64,000 bases of DNA, taken from assembly GCF_000274605.1 (NCBI RefSeq), contig NZ_AKNV01000004.1, forward strand, positions 62,001-126,000, read 5' to 3'. Position numbers and translations under genes: made by a program. Source of the DNA: Helicobacter pylori NQ4053 (lineage in GTDB: Bacteria > Campylobacterota > Campylobacteria > Campylobacterales > Helicobacteraceae). Of this stretch, positions 1 through 10,606 are shown piece after piece (position 1 is the stretch's first letter; the number at the start of each line of letters is the position of its first letter). The notes beneath the pieces are model-generated. The model worked only from the letters and a program-made list of their open reading frames with translations, ran no database searches and was not told the origin of the DNA.

Positions 1-2215
1 CTTCACAATGGCTAGAATACTTGTCTTTATAGCCTAGGTAAGACACGCCCACAATATTGCATTCGTTCCTGTTTAAAAAAGTTAATAAACCCGCTAAAAC
101 CGACTTTTTTTCGCCTAAATAAAACATCATTTTATAAATCGTTCGATCCCGCTTGTGCCATTCTATATAAACCATAGGCGCTTTAGCATCCACTTCCGCT
201 ATCGCTTTTTTGCAAAATTTATGGTGTGCAACCGCCTTTGGATCTTTTAAATCCGTTACGATCGCAATGATTTCATCGCCATATTTAGGGTAACAACAAT
301 CATTCAATAACACCTGTTTGATTTCTAAAGCGTTACTTGAACAAACGCTAAAATGCTCCAATTCCTTACACTGCCATTGCCGGTTGGGGGTTAAAAAATT
401 CAAAACATTGGTTTTAAAACCCAAATACCTCAAACCTCGAGTCCATAAACTCATCTCTTTGTATTCTAAAATCGCATCTTCTTTTAAAGAAAACACTTTA
501 TTTTCAATCTCTTCAGTGAGTTTGGCCAAATTTTCAAAGCTTTTCATCGCTTCTGTTAAGGTGGTCTCCACCCCACAATCTGTTAATTTTTCTTCAAAGT
601 TTTTATAATCTTTTAAATCCACGTCTTCAAAAACAGATCGCCCAAAAAAAGTCGCTAAGATATTGATCATGCTCTTAGTGTCAATCTCTTTCAAGCGGTT
701 TCTTCTTTGGATACGCAAATGGTTTTTAGCCTTAGAAGTTTTAAGCTGATCCATCCAAATGAAACGAGGTATTATTTTATCGCCTTTAATGATTTTAACC
801 ACATCCCCACTCCTTAATTCCTGATTGAGTAAGGCTTTTTTACTATTGATATAAGCGTCCGTGGCTTTATCGCCTAAATCGCTATGCACCATGTAAGCAA
901 AATCTAAAGCAATCGCTCCTACCGGTAAGGTGTAAGTGTCCCCATGAGGCGAAAAAACGACAATATCTTCACGATACAAATCGTTCTTAGCGAGTTCGTA
1001 AAATTCCTTAGGGTCGTTTTTCAAATCGCTGTCATGGTATTTAAAATTTTGCAACCACCTCATGCCCTCATGATGATCTTCATGATCCACGCCCCCAGCT
1101 TTATACTTCCAGTGGGCTGAATTACCATACTCCGCCCCCATATGCATATCAAAGGTGCGGATCTGCACTTCATAAACAGAAGATTCATCAAAAATGGTCG
1201 TGTGTATCGTCTTGTAACCATTTTCCTTGGGCAAAGCGATGTAATCTTTAAAACGAGAGACAATGGGTTTGAAATTCAAATGGATAATCCCTAAAACTTT
1301 ATAGCAATCAATCGGGTTTTTCAATAAAATCCTAATGGCTAACAAATCCAAAATTTCATCAATATTAACCGCGCCCTTCCGTTGCATCTTAAGATAGATA
1401 GAATAAGGGCGTTTCACCCTTGTAACGAGTTTAAAATCTGAATGGCTAAACCCGCTGTCAAAAAGTTTTTTTTCTAACTTGCTCGCAAAAGCGTTGAGTT
1501 TTAAGAGTAAAGACTGCTTGTTTTTGTGCAAATATTCCTTAATATTTTTATATTCTTCCGGATAAATATAATAAAAGCTCTTGTCTTCTAATTCATTTTT
1601 GATTGAAGACATGCCCAATCGGCTCGCTATGGGGGCATACACCGCTAGAGTTTCTTTAGAAATACGCACTTGCTTGTCATGAGGCAAGGCGTCTAAGGTG
1701 AGCATGTTGTGCAACCTGTCGCTAATCTTTACCACTAAGGCTCTTGGATCTTGTATCGCGCTAATAAGGATCTTTCTGAAAGTGAGCGCTGAAACCACCA
1801 TTCTGGGATCTTGAGAGCTCACTCCTAATTCTTCTTTCCTGATTTCAGTGATTTTGGTGAGCGCATCCACTAAATTGGCCACATCTTGCCCAAATTCTCG
1901 CTCAATCGTTTCAATCTTACAAGGCGTGTCTTCCACCACATCATGCAAAAGCGCAGCGCACACCATCGCCTCATCGCCCCCACAAAACGCCACCACGCTC
2001 GCCACACAAATAGGATGGACAATATAAGGCTCACCGCTCTTTCGGTATTGCCCCTTATGGCTCTTGGTCGCTAAATTTAGGGCGTTTTCAATTTTGGGCG
2101 TGGAATCAATTAAAGTCCTTAAGATTTCAATGCCACCCTTTGGGGTCGTAACTTTTTTGATAACATCCAAAATCCGTAAGAATCCGATATCAACGGATTT
2201 ATCAATTTCGTTCAT
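1..2215 (-). CDS. spoT: SpoT/RelA-family (p)ppGpp synthetase-hydrolase, 3' end outside window
   Basis: Bifunctional (p)ppGpp hydrolase and synthetase of the long RSH family, the cytoplasmic stringent-response enzyme; this species is known to have a single such gene. I translated it from the minus strand: 738 codons are present and it runs off the left edge with no stop. The N-terminal HD hydrolase domain shows YRKSGEPYIVHP (about 57-68) and HDVVEDT (about 91-97). The synthetase region and a TGS domain (VFSPHGDTYTLPVGA) follow, then part of the C-terminal regulatory region. The ATG at 2215 overlaps the end of rpoZ by 14 bases, which suggests translational coupling. The rpoZ-spoT pairing is also seen in E. 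coli. Confidence 0.95.
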   Translation of the reverse strand, partial: MNEIDKSVDIGFLRILDVIKKVTTPKGGIEILRTLIDSTPKIENALNLATKSHKGQYRKSGEPYIVHPICVASVVAFCGGDEAMVCAALLHDVVEDTPCKIETIEREFGQDVANLVDALTKITEIRKEELGVSSQDPRMVVSALTFRKILISAIQDPRALVVKISDRLHNMLTLDALPHDKQVRISKETLAVYAPIASRLGMSSIKNELEDKSFYYIYPEEYKNIKEYLHKNKQSLLLKLNAFASKLEKKLFDSGFSHSDFKLVTRVKRPYSIYLKMQRKGAVNIDEILDLLAIRILLKNPIDCYKVLGIIHLNFKPIVSRFKDYIALPKENGYKTIHTTIFDESSVYEVQIRTFDMHMGAEYGNSAHWKYKAGGVDHEDHHEGMRWLQNFKYHDSDLKNDPKEFYELAKNDLYREDIVVFSPHGDTYTLPVGAIALDFAYMVHSDLGDKATDAYINSKKALLNQELRSGDVVKIIKGDKIIPRFIWMDQLKTSKAKNHLRIQRRNRLKEIDTKSMINILATFFGRSVFEDVDLKDYKNFEEKLTDCGVETTLTEAMKSFENLAKLTEEIENKVFSLKEDAILEYKEMSLWTRGLRYLGFKTNVLNFLTPNRQWQCKELEHFSVCSSNALEIKQVLLNDCCYPKYGDEIIAIVTDLKDPKAVAHHKFCKKAIAEVDAKAPMVYIEWHKRDRTIYKMMFYLGEKKSVLAGLLTFLNRNECNIVGVSYLGYKDKYSSHCE

Positions 2216-2426
2216 CTATCCTGTCTATATCAATTTTCCCTTCAGCGATTTCTCTAATGGCAATATCCACTAATTTATGGCGTTTAGGGTCCATATTCAC
2301 TAAAGTTTTGGCTCCGGCGTTTAATTGCTTCACACGAGCGAAAACTAAATTATCTAGCATGTAGCGGTCGTTCCCAATATTTTTTAAGGCTTGAGCGACT
2401 AAACTCTCTGTTCTCTCTTTTTTCAA
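2202..2426 (-). CDS. rpoZ: RNA polymerase omega subunit
   Basis: Small subunit that helps fold and assemble the beta-prime subunit of RNA polymerase. I choose the TTG at 2426 (74 aa, starting MKKERTESLV) because AGGA lies 5 bases upstream of it; an ATG ten codons earlier has no such site. The sequence contains the conserved stretch around NDRYMLDNLVFARVKQL, followed by KLVDIAIREIAEGKI, typical of omega. Its stop codon lies inside the start of spoT and pyrH lies upstream, so pyrH-rpoZ-spoT reads as one operon. Confidence 0.93.
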   Translation of the reverse strand: MKKERTESLVAQALKNIGNDRYMLDNLVFARVKQLNAGAKTLVNMDPKRHKLVDIAIREIAEGKIDIDRIDERN

Positions 2427-2467
2427 AATGATCCTTTTATTTTGAGTTCTATCCAATTTTAAAGGGC

Positions 2468-3199
<732 letters not shown>

Positions 3200-3297
3200 T
3201 TATTAATTAATAAAATTTTAATAAAACTTGTGATTGTAACCTAATCTTGCTTAAAAACACCCTTTCTGAATTTTAAGCCTACATTCCCAGCGAATCA

Positions 3298-3981
3298 CTA
3301 AAAACGCTTGGGTTTTTGAATGCGTTTGAACAACAATTCACGATAGAACGCTTTAAGGCCTGATTGTTCCTTTTTGCCTAAAGTGTAGTAAATTTTTTGC
3401 AAGTAGTTTAAAATATCTTGGCGTTTTAAGTTGGTTTTTAAAGCGGCTTCTTTAAGGATGTAGTAAGGGATTTTTGTTTTTTGATGTTTGAAAGCTAAAG
3501 ACAAGCACTTGTAAAAATCCTTGTTTTTATGGTAACACAAACGCCCAAAAACAAACGGCAAGCGTTTTTTTTCATACCACAGAGCGGCTAAATCTATAAA
3601 ATCTTTTTTAGGGTTGGAATAATAAAACTGCAGCGCTTTATTACCGATTAACACTTCGCCTTTTAACCCTAACACTTTAGAGAGAGCGTTTGAAGAAGCG
3701 CTTTCTTTGTCAAAAGCGTTTTTTGCATCCACAACCAGCACGCTTAAAACTTCTTTATAAGCGACAATGCCTAGAGAATAAGGATAAAGAGCGAATGAAT
3801 AGCCGGCGATAGAAGAAATAAACCCCGCATCAATGCGCCTGAATAAAAAACTTTGATTGAGTTTGGAGGGGTAGGTTTTTTTAAGCCGTAAAAATTGTTT
3901 GAAATAACAAGGGGTGGGGTAGGATTTGATAAACACATCAAAAGGGAGCATGTTCAAATAATCAATTTTACCAAAACGCAC
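3298..3981 (-). CDS. mqnA: Chorismate dehydratase of the futalosine menaquinone pathway (MqnA-like)
   Basis: Likely converts chorismate to 3-enolpyruvyl-benzoate, the first step of the futalosine route to menaquinone, which Helicobacter is known to use instead of the classical Men pathway. The N-terminus GKIDYLNMLPFDVF and the later LNQSFLFRRIDAGFISSIAGYS match the MqnA/periplasmic-binding-like fold signature (YLN..PF and ..D.g.iSS..Y). The 227 aa length is slightly short for the family. The start is a GTG at 3981 preceded by AAAGG. It stands alone between pyrH and the divergent acnB. The family call is strong; the exact step is inferred. Confidence 0.78.
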   Translation of the reverse strand: MRFGKIDYLNMLPFDVFIKSYPTPCYFKQFLRLKKTYPSKLNQSFLFRRIDAGFISSIAGYSFALYPYSLGIVAYKEVLSVLVVDAKNAFDKESASSNALSKVLGLKGEVLIGNKALQFYYSNPKKDFIDLAALWYEKKRLPFVFGRLCYHKNKDFYKCLSLAFKHQKTKIPYYILKEAALKTNLKRQDILNYLQKIYYTLGKKEQSGLKAFYRELLFKRIQKPKRF

Positions 3982-4053
3982 TTAAAATCCTTTTTTGTAT
4001 CGCATGGTAGCTAAAGTTTCTTACAACTTAACTAAAAGTAAAAAGAGTTTTGT

Positions 4054-4059
4054 TATCAT
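4054..4059 (+). promoter_or_regulatory. Probable -10 box of acnB
   Basis: TATCAT preceded by TTTTG in the divergent gap between mqnA and acnB. It would place a transcript start near 4066 and give acnB a leader of about 45 bases. No clear -35 is visible, which is usual for this species. Confidence 0.4.
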
Positions 4060-4111
4060 GGGGCAAACGATTAGGGCATTAGCAAATAATGCTATTTAAA
4101 AAGGAGAAATG

Positions 4112-6670
4112 ATGAAAGATTTTTTAGAAGATTACAAAAAAAGCGTTTCAGAAAGAGAAAGTGAGGGTATCCCGCCACTCCCCTTAAGTGCTAAACAAGT
4201 TCAAGCCGTCGTTGAGATTTTAACAAAAGATCCTACAAACGCCGCTTTCGCTAAAGAATTACTCATTCACAGGGTAAGCCCTGGGGTTGATGAGGGGGCG
4301 AAAGTGAAAGCGGAATTTTTAGCCCAATTGTCTCAAAAAAAACTAGAATGTGTGCACATTAGCGCTTTAGAAGCGACCACTCTTTTAGGTACGATGCTTG
4401 GGGGGTATAATGTAGAGCCTTTGATTATGGGATTAGAAAGTCAAGATAAAAACATCGCTAAAGAGAGCGCGAAAGCTCTAAAAACCACTCTTTTAGTCTA
4501 TGGATCGTTTGATAAAATTGCGGCAATGAGCAAAACTAACGCTTTGGCTAAAGAAGTGCTAGAGTCTTGGGCGAACGCCGAATGGTTTTTGAATAAAGAG
4601 CCTTTGAATGAATGCATTGAAGCGTGCGTGTTTAAGATTGATGGCGAAACCAATACCGATGATTTAAGCCCAGCGAGCGATGCTTTCACACGAAGCGATA
4701 TTCCTTTACACGCCAAGGCCATGCTAAAAAACCGGATTGAAAATTACGAACAACGCATCAAAGCCATTAAAACTAAAGGCGTTCCTGTAGCGTATGTGGG
4801 CGATGTGGTTGGCACAGGAAGCTCTAGAAAAAGCGCGACTAACTCTATCATGTGGCATTTTGGTAAGGACATTCCTTTTGTGCCTAATAAAAGGAGTGGG
4901 GGCATTGTGATTGGAGGGGTGATCGCTCCGATTTTCTTTGCGACTTGTGAAGATAGCGGGGCGTTACCCATTGTGGCTGATGTTAAGGATCTAAAAGAGG
5001 GCGATTTGATTAAGATCTATCCTTATAAAGGCGAAATCACGCTGAACAATAAGGTAGTTAGCACCTTCAAACTAGAGCCTGAAACTTTATTAGATGAAGT
5101 TAGGGCTTCTGGGCGTATCCCTTTAATCATTGGTAGAGGCTTGACCAACAAAGCACGTAAATTTTTAGGGCTAGGCGAATCGGAAGCGTTTAAAAAGCCA
5201 TCCGCTCCCAAAAGCGACGCTAAAGGCTACACTTTAGCCCAAAAAATTGTAGGCCATGCTTGTGGGGTAAAAGGGATCTTACCCGGCGCTTATTGTGAGC
5301 CAAAGGTTACCACCGTGGGCAGTCAAGACACCACAGGGGCGATGACTAGAGATGAGGTTAAAGAATTGGCGAGTTTGAAATTTGATGCGCCTTTTGTGTT
5401 GCAGAGTTTTTGCCATACCGCCGCTTACCCAAAACCTAGCGATGTGAGTTTGCATGCAACCTTGCCTGGCTTTATCACTCAAAGAGGCGGTGTGGCGTTG
5501 CATCCGGGCGATGGCGTGATCCATACATGGCTGAATCGCATGGGATTGCCTGACACTTTAGGCACAGGAGGGGATAGCCACACCCGTTTCCCTTTAGGCA
5601 TTAGTTTCCCGGCAGGAAGCGGGCTAGTCGCTTTTGCAGCGGTTACAGGCACGATGCCATTGAACATGCCAGAATCCGTGTTAGTGCGTTTTAAAGGAGA
5701 AATGAATCCTGGGATCACCTTAAGGGATTTGGTGAATGCGATCCCTTATTATGCGATTAAAAAAGGGTTACTCACGGTGGAGAAAAAGGGTAAAATCAAT
5801 GTCTTTAACGGGCGTATTTTAGAGATTGAAGGCTTGCCTGATATTAAAATGGAGCAGGCTTTTGAACTAAGCGATGCGAGTGCAGAAAGGAGCGCGGCTG
5901 CTTGTGTGGTTCGTTTGAATAAAGAGCCGATGATTGAATACTTGAAATCCAATATCAAGCTCATTGATGAGATGATTGCGAGCGGTTATGAAGATAAAGA
6001 GACTTTGAAAAAACGCAGAGATGCGATGCAAGCTTGGGTGGATAATCCGGTATTGTTAGAGCCAGATAGTAACGCTCAATACGCTGCCGTCATTGAAATT
6101 GATGTGGCAGAAATCACGGAGCCTATTTTGGCTTGCCCTAATGACCCTGATGATGTCGCTACTTTGAGCGAAGTTTTAGCGGATACGACCGGCAAAAGAC
6201 CGCACGCTATTGATGAAGTGTTTATTGGCTCTTGCATGACGAATATCGGGCATTTCAGAGCCTTTGGCGAAATCGTTAAAAACGCCCCCCCCAGTCAAGC
6301 ACGCCTTTGGGTAGTGCCACCCAGTAAAATGGACGAACAAGAGCTTATTAATGAGGGCTATTATGCGATTTTTGGGGCTGCCGGGGCAAGGACTGAAGTC
6401 CCAGGCTGTAGCTTGTGCATGGGCAATCAAGCGAGGGTTAGGGATAATGCGGTCGTCTTTTCCACTTCCACGCGCAATTTTGATAATCGCATGGGTAGAG
6501 GAGCTAAAGTGTATTTAGGCAGTGCGGAGCTTGGGGCGGCGTGCGCTTTACTAGGGAGAATCCCCACTAAAGAAGAATACATGAATTTAGTGAGCGAAAA
6601 GCTAGAGAGCCAAAAAGACAAGATCTATCGCTACATGAACTTTAACTTAATGGAGAATTTCAGGCTCTAG
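4112..6670 (+). CDS. acnB: Aconitate hydratase B
   Basis: Isomerises citrate and isocitrate in the TCA cycle using a [4Fe-4S] cluster; AcnB-type apo-proteins can also bind mRNA. Two ATG codons are adjacent (4109 and 4112); AGGAG lies 2 bases from the first and 5 from the second, so the second is preferred (852 aa). The cluster cysteines are visible as GSCMTN and the CSLCMGNQ pair near the C-terminus, and the swivel domain DTGTTSG-like region ([20 protein letters not shown]) comes before the catalytic domain, the AcnB order. A C8 run at 6285-6292 codes for Ala-Pro-Pro. A strong hairpin follows the gene. Confidence 0.97.
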   Translation: MKDFLEDYKKSVSERESEGIPPLPLSAKQVQAVVEILTKDPTNAAFAKELLIHRVSPGVDEGAKVKAEFLAQLSQKKLECVHISALEATTLLGTMLGGYNVEPLIMGLESQDKNIAKESAKALKTTLLVYGSFDKIAAMSKTNALAKEVLESWANAEWFLNKEPLNECIEACVFKIDGETNTDDLSPASDAFTRSDIPLHAKAMLKNRIENYEQRIKAIKTKGVPVAYVGDVVGTGSSRKSATNSIMWHFGKDIPFVPNKRSGGIVIGGVIAPIFFATCEDSGALPIVADVKDLKEGDLIKIYPYKGEITLNNKVVSTFKLEPETLLDEVRASGRIPLIIGRGLTNKARKFLGLGESEAFKKPSAPKSDAKGYTLAQKIVGHACGVKGILPGAYCEPKVTTVGSQDTTGAMTRDEVKELASLKFDAPFVLQSFCHTAAYPKPSDVSLHATLPGFITQRGGVALHPGDGVIHTWLNRMGLPDTLGTGGDSHTRFPLGISFPAGSGLVAFAAVTGTMPLNMPESVLVRFKGEMNPGITLRDLVNAIPYYAIKKGLLTVEKKGKINVFNGRILEIEGLPDIKMEQAFELSDASAERSAAACVVRLNKEPMIEYLKSNIKLIDEMIASGYEDKETLKKRRDAMQAWVDNPVLLEPDSNAQYAAVIEIDVAEITEPILACPNDPDDVATLSEVLADTTGKRPHAIDEVFIGSCMTNIGHFRAFGEIVKNAPPSQARLWVVPPSKMDEQELINEGYYAIFGAAGARTEVPGCSLCMGNQARVRDNAVVFSTSTRNFDNRMGRGAKVYLGSAELGAACALLGRIPTKEEYMNLVSEKLESQKDKIYRYMNFNLMENFRL

Positions 6671-6683
6671 TTTTGTTTTCATT

Positions 6684-6703
6684 AAAAGGGAATGATCCCT
6701 TTT
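6684..6703 (+). terminator. Terminator hairpin after acnB
   Basis: Perfect 8-bp stem AAAAGGGA / TCCCTTTT with loop ATGA, starting 14 bases after the acnB stop and ending in a T-rich run. The palindromic stem can also act on the opposite strand. Confidence 0.65.
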
Positions 6704-6751
6704 ATTTGGCTATGGCTGAGTGTTGGGAGAGGATAAAAGAGGAGAGCGGTG

Positions 6752-7015
6752 ATGAAAAAAGTCGTTGTGAGTTTATGCGTGGCGTTAGGTTTTTTAAGCG
6801 CGGATCCAGCGCAAGCCAATAAAGCGATCAGTAATGCGGATTTGATTGAAGAGATAAGGGATTTAAAAATCATCAGCGCGCAAAACACGGAGATCAACCA
6901 ATTAAGAAAAGTGCAAGAAGTGTTGTCTGGGCAATTAGGGGACATGCGTAAGGATATATTAAGCACCAGGGATTACTGCATTAGCTTAAGACCTTATATT
7001 TATAATTGGCGCTAG
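6752..7015 (+). CDS. Small exported protein, unknown function
   Basis: 87-residue protein with a cleavable-type signal peptide: MKKVVVSLCVALGFLSADPAQA followed by a helical, charged mature part (ADLIEEIRDLKIISAQNTEINQL with regular hydrophobic spacing, so a probable coiled coil), and a tyrosine-rich end SLRPYIYNWR. GGAG at 6741 lies 7 bases before the ATG at 6752; a GTG at 6749 is an alternative. I do not recognise a family; in position it corresponds to HP0780. Probably periplasmic. It follows the acnB terminator and so may have its own promoter. Confidence 0.75.
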   Translation: MKKVVVSLCVALGFLSADPAQANKAISNADLIEEIRDLKIISAQNTEINQLRKVQEVLSGQLGDMRKDILSTRDYCISLRPYIYNWR

Positions 7016-7070
7016 AGGATCATCAAAGCATGAAAGCGTACGCCATTCAATCCTTTGATGCAATCCTTTA

Positions 7071-7226
7071 ATGATTGAAAGAATTAAAGTTGGGGGTTTG
7101 GTTCTCGCTCTGTATCCCTATAATGAGGATTTTATAGAGTTTGAGTGTTTAAAAGTGCGTTTGATCCCACACGCCTTAAAAAAGTCCTCTTGTTGGATTG
7201 TAGGGGTAAAATCAGTCCCCTTTTAG
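7071..7226 (+). CDS. Possible small ORF (51 codons), doubtful
   Basis: Open from ATG to TAG, beginning MIERIKVGGLVLALYP and ending GVKSVPF, in the 265-base gap between two plus-strand genes. Composition is protein-like, but there is no good Shine-Dalgarno and no recognised family. It could be a remnant of a longer gene. Apart from the promoter at 7239 I see nothing else in this gap. Confidence 0.25.
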   Translation: MIERIKVGGLVLALYPYNEDFIEFECLKVRLIPHALKKSSCWIVGVKSVPF

Positions 7227-7238
7227 GGTTAAATATTC

Positions 7239-7244
7239 TATAAT
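7239..7244 (+). promoter_or_regulatory. -10 box upstream of the 7281 gene
   Basis: TATAAT, 36 bases before the ATG at 7281, giving a predicted leader of about 30 bases. Confidence 0.5.
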
Positions 7245-7280
7245 AAAATTTTAGGAAATTCATTTTAAAGATATTAAAAA

Positions 7281-8570
7281 ATGCCATACGCCTTAAGAAA
7301 AAGATTTTTCAAACGCCTTGCGCTGATTGTTTCCACTTTTTGCACGATAAGTTTGAGCGCTAAAAGCTATCTGTTTTCCCCTTTGCCCCCAGCACACCAG
7401 CAAATCATTAAGACAGAGCCTTGCTCTTTGGAATGCTTGAAAGACTTGATGTTGCAAAATCAAATCTTTTCTTTTGTATCTCAATACGATAACAACAACC
7501 AAGATGAGAGCCTTAAAACTTATTATAAAGACATACTCAATAAACTCAACCCCGTATCCATCGCCTCTCAAACTCCAGCTAAAGAAAGCTATGAGCCTAA
7601 GATTGAATTAGCGATTTTATTGCCTAAAAAGGTCGTGGGGCGTTATGCCATTTCGGTGATGAACACCCTTTTAGCGTATTTGAACACCAGAAACAACGAT
7701 TTCAATATCCAAGTCTTTGACAGCGATGAAGAAAGCCCTGAAAAATTAGAGCAAACCTATAAAGAAATTGAAAAAGAAAAATTCCCTTTTGTGATAGCCT
7801 TATTGACTAAAGAGGGCGTGGAAAATTTGCTCCAAAACACAACGATTAGCACCCCTACTTATGTGCCTACGGTGAATAAAGCGCAATTAGCAAATCATAC
7901 CGAGCGTTCTTTAAGCGAGCGCTTGTATTTTGGGGGGATTGATTATAAAGAGCAATTAGGCATGCTCACGGCTTTCATTAACCCTAATTCGCCCGTGATT
8001 GAATACGATGACGATGGCTTAATAGGCGAACGCTTGAGGCAAATCACGGAGTCTTTAAATATTGAAGTCAAACACCAAGAAAATATTTCTTACAAACAAG
8101 CGACCAGTTTTTCTAAAAATTTTAGAAAGAATGATGCGTTTTTTAAAAATTCTACTTTGATTTTGAACACCCCTACCACTAAAAGCGGCCTTATTCTTTC
8201 TCAAATAGGACTTTTAGAGTATAAGCCCTTTAAAATCCTTTCCACACAAATCAATTTCAACCCCTCTTTACTCTTGCTCACCCAGCCTAAAGACAGAAAA
8301 GATTTATTCATTGTCAATGCCTTGCAAAATAGCGATGAAACGCTTATAGAATACGCCTCCTTATTGGAGAGCGATTTAAGGCATGATTGGGTGAATTATT
8401 CTAGCGCGATAGGGCTAGAGGTGTTTTTAAACACGCTGGATCCGCATTTTAAAAAGTCTTTTCAAGAAAGTTTAGAAGACAATCAGGTCCGTTACCACAA
8501 TCAAATTTATCAGGCTTTAGGGTATTCTTTTGAGCCGATAAAAAATGAAAGCGGAACAAAAAAAGAATAA
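7281..8570 (+). CDS. Exported protein of unknown function, possible periplasmic-binding fold
   Basis: 429 residues with an N-terminal signal (basic start, hydrophobic LALIVSTFCTISLSA, cleavage near AKS). The remainder is soluble and alternates short strands and helices: IELAILLPKKVVGRYAISVMN, a segment FVIALLTKEGVENLL and STPTYVPTVNKAQL. That layout is reminiscent of class I periplasmic-binding domains (LpoA-like), but I see no decisive motif. It corresponds in position to HP0781. The ribosome-binding site is weak (AAAG). It sits just before hofE with an intervening promoter, so it is probably transcribed separately. Confidence 0.8.
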   Translation: MPYALRKRFFKRLALIVSTFCTISLSAKSYLFSPLPPAHQQIIKTEPCSLECLKDLMLQNQIFSFVSQYDNNNQDESLKTYYKDILNKLNPVSIASQTPAKESYEPKIELAILLPKKVVGRYAISVMNTLLAYLNTRNNDFNIQVFDSDEESPEKLEQTYKEIEKEKFPFVIALLTKEGVENLLQNTTISTPTYVPTVNKAQLANHTERSLSERLYFGGIDYKEQLGMLTAFINPNSPVIEYDDDGLIGERLRQITESLNIEVKHQENISYKQATSFSKNFRKNDAFFKNSTLILNTPTTKSGLILSQIGLLEYKPFKILSTQINFNPSLLLLTQPKDRKDLFIVNALQNSDETLIEYASLLESDLRHDWVNYSSAIGLEVFLNTLDPHFKKSFQESLEDNQVRYHNQIYQALGYSFEPIKNESGTKKE

Positions 8571-8627
8571 TATTTAGATAATTATTTGAATACTTTTATT
8601 TTTAATGGGTTTTTAATAAAATTGGAA

Positions 8628-8633
8628 TATGAT
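8628..8633 (+). promoter_or_regulatory. -10 box of hofE
   Basis: TATGAT, about 30 bases before the GTG start at 8663. Confidence 0.45.
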
Positions 8634-8662
8634 ACGAGCGAAAATTAAACAAAGGTTATTCT

Positions 8663-10030
8663 GTGTTAAAATTTCAAAAATTACCCTTATTGTTTGTTTC
8701 CATTCTTTACAATCAAAGCCCTTTGTTGGCTTTTGATTATAAGTTTAGTGGGGTAGCGGAATCCTTTTCTAAAGTGGGGTTTAACCATTCCAAACTCAAT
8801 TCCAAAGAAGGGATTTTCCCTACAGCCACTTTTGTAACCGCCACGATCAAGCTTCAAGTGGATTCCAATCTGCTCCCTAAAAACATTGAAAAACACAGCT
8901 TAAAAATAGGCGTTGGCGGGATTTTAGGAGCGCTCGCTTACGATTCTACCAAAACGCTCATAGACCAAGCCACGCATCAAGTCTATGGTTCAGAACTTTT
9001 TTACTTCATAGGGCGTTGGTGGGGGTATTTAGGCGATGCTCCTTGGAAAGACTCCCGCATAGAATCTGACGCTCACACCCGTAATTATGTGCTGTATAAT
9101 TCCTATTTGTTCTATTCTTATGGCGATAAATTCCACCTAAAACTAGGGCGTTACCTTTCTAACATGGATTTTATGAGCGGTTATACAGAGGGTTTTGAAC
9201 TGGATTATAAAATCAACTCTAAAATAGCGTTAAAATGGTTCAGCTCTTTTGGGAGGGCTTTAGCTGCGGGGCAATGGATACGAGATTGGTATGCCCCTAT
9301 TGTTACTGAAGACGGCAGAAAAGATGTTAATGATGGCATCCATGCGGTGCAACTCTATTTTTCTAGCAAACATGTTCAAGCCACGCCCTTTTTTTATTTT
9401 TCACCTAAAACTTACGAAGCGCCCGGGATTAAAATCCATATTGATAGCAACCCGAAATTTAGAGGTTTAGGATTACGATCTCAAACCCTTATCAATGCGA
9501 TTTTCCCCGTTTATGCTAAAGATTTATACGATGTGTATTGGCGTAACTCTAAGATTGGCGAGTGGGGTGCATCGCTTTTGATCCACCAACGCTTTGACTA
9601 CAACGAGTTTAACTTTGGCTTTGGTTATTACCAAAATTTTGGCAACGCTAACGCAAGGATTGGCTGGTATGGTAACCCGATCCCTTTTGATATAAGAAGT
9701 AACAGCATTTATGGTTTGGTTTTTAGTAACGCTGTTACCGCAGACTCTGTTAGCGGATATGTCTTTGGTGGGGGGGTGTATAGAGGGTTTTTATGGGGGA
9801 TTTTAGGCAGATACACTTACGCCACTAGAGCGAGCGAAAGATCCATTAACTTGCACTTGGGCTATAAATGGGGTTCTTTTGCTAGCGTTGATGTGAATTT
9901 ACAATACTATGCGGTGAGCATACACAACGGCTATAAGGTTAATGATCTCACTAGCCCTTTTGATAAAGCCTTTAAGGCGAACACACAAGACAGGAGCAAT
10001 CTCTTGGTGAGTTTGAAATTCTTTTTTTAA
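8663..10030 (+). CDS. hofE: Hof-family outer membrane protein (HofE-like)
   Basis: Outer membrane beta-barrel of the Helicobacter Hof family. A signal peptide (LLFVSILYNQSPLLA) precedes mature FDYKFSG; the family signature AESFSKVGFN follows at the mature N-terminus, and the chain ends in alternating strands with the terminal SLKFFF expected for BAM-dependent insertion. It shares with hofF the blocks TRNYVLYN, GRYLS..DFMSGY, WFSSFGR, FYFSPK and FNFGFGYYQ.FGNANA.IGWYGN. It starts with GTG and has AAAGG upstream. The exact Hof letter is from remembered gene order (HP0782). The substrate is unknown. Confidence 0.88.
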   Translation: MLKFQKLPLLFVSILYNQSPLLAFDYKFSGVAESFSKVGFNHSKLNSKEGIFPTATFVTATIKLQVDSNLLPKNIEKHSLKIGVGGILGALAYDSTKTLIDQATHQVYGSELFYFIGRWWGYLGDAPWKDSRIESDAHTRNYVLYNSYLFYSYGDKFHLKLGRYLSNMDFMSGYTEGFELDYKINSKIALKWFSSFGRALAAGQWIRDWYAPIVTEDGRKDVNDGIHAVQLYFSSKHVQATPFFYFSPKTYEAPGIKIHIDSNPKFRGLGLRSQTLINAIFPVYAKDLYDVYWRNSKIGEWGASLLIHQRFDYNEFNFGFGYYQNFGNANARIGWYGNPIPFDIRSNSIYGLVFSNAVTADSVSGYVFGGGVYRGFLWGILGRYTYATRASERSINLHLGYKWGSFASVDVNLQYYAVSIHNGYKVNDLTSPFDKAFKANTQDRSNLLVSLKFFF

Positions 10031-10036
10031 ACCCTA

Positions 10037-10564
10037 TCAATTAGGCTTGGTAGAATTGAGCCATTGTTTTTGGAAATTAATGGCTTTTCTCAATTCGGCT
10101 TCTAGCTGGGCTAAAATGTCTTTTAAGGGCTTAACATCAACCAAATTGTCTTGCTTGAAAGAATCCAGCTGTTTGTCAATTTGCAAAGCGGCGTCTAGTG
10201 CGTCTTGGGGGAATACCGGCTCGCCTAAAGCCTTTTTAATCGTTTCGCCGATTTCAATCGTTTCAGAACCTTGATGATCTTTTAAGTTAGGGTTATTTTC
10301 TTTATCCTTAGGCTTAGGCTCTAAGATCAAGCGCAAATGTTTGATTTTTTCATGCAAATCGCTAAGATCTTTTAAGTGATCGGTATTGCGCCCCCTATCC
10401 ACCGCTTTTTCTAAAAGCTTATCGCTCAGGCTTACTAACTGATCGCTTAATTTCACGCTGTTGGCTTGAGCTTCTGTCACTTCATCAATATCAATCGCTG
10501 CTAAAGCGCTCACAAAATAAAAGGGCAACGCCCACCTTCTAAAACGAGAGAAAAACTTCTGCAT
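10037..10564 (-). CDS. Exported helical protein, unknown function
   Basis: 175 residues with a probable signal (RRWALPFYFVSALAAI) then an almost entirely helical, charged sequence: heptad-like LSDQLVSLSDKLLEKAV, a linker rich in Lys, Pro and Asn near residue 95, and a second helical part ending KQWLNSTKPN. No domain recognised; corresponds in position to HP0784. GGAAGG lies just before the ATG. It ends 7 bases from the hofE stop (convergent), and ssrA lies immediately upstream on the same strand. Confidence 0.75.
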   Translation of the reverse strand: MQKFFSRFRRWALPFYFVSALAAIDIDEVTEAQANSVKLSDQLVSLSDKLLEKAVDRGRNTDHLKDLSDLHEKIKHLRLILEPKPKDKENNPNLKDHQGSETIEIGETIKKALGEPVFPQDALDAALQIDKQLDSFKQDNLVDVKPLKDILAQLEAELRKAINFQKQWLNSTKPN

Positions 10565-10606
10565 TTACCTTCCTTAAATACGCTATAAAAATGATACTTT
10601 TTAATA

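Noticed and set aside
318-608. 96-codon plus-strand ORF
   Set aside because: Lies wholly opposite spoT, low-complexity composition, no ribosome-binding site.
6285-6292. C8 tract in acnB as a phase-variation switch
   Set aside because: Encodes conserved Pro-Pro in a central metabolic enzyme; switching off would be strongly selected against.
5279-6621. Several minus-strand ORFs of 60-85 codons opposite acnB
   Set aside because: Frame shadows of a highly conserved enzyme gene; no start signals.
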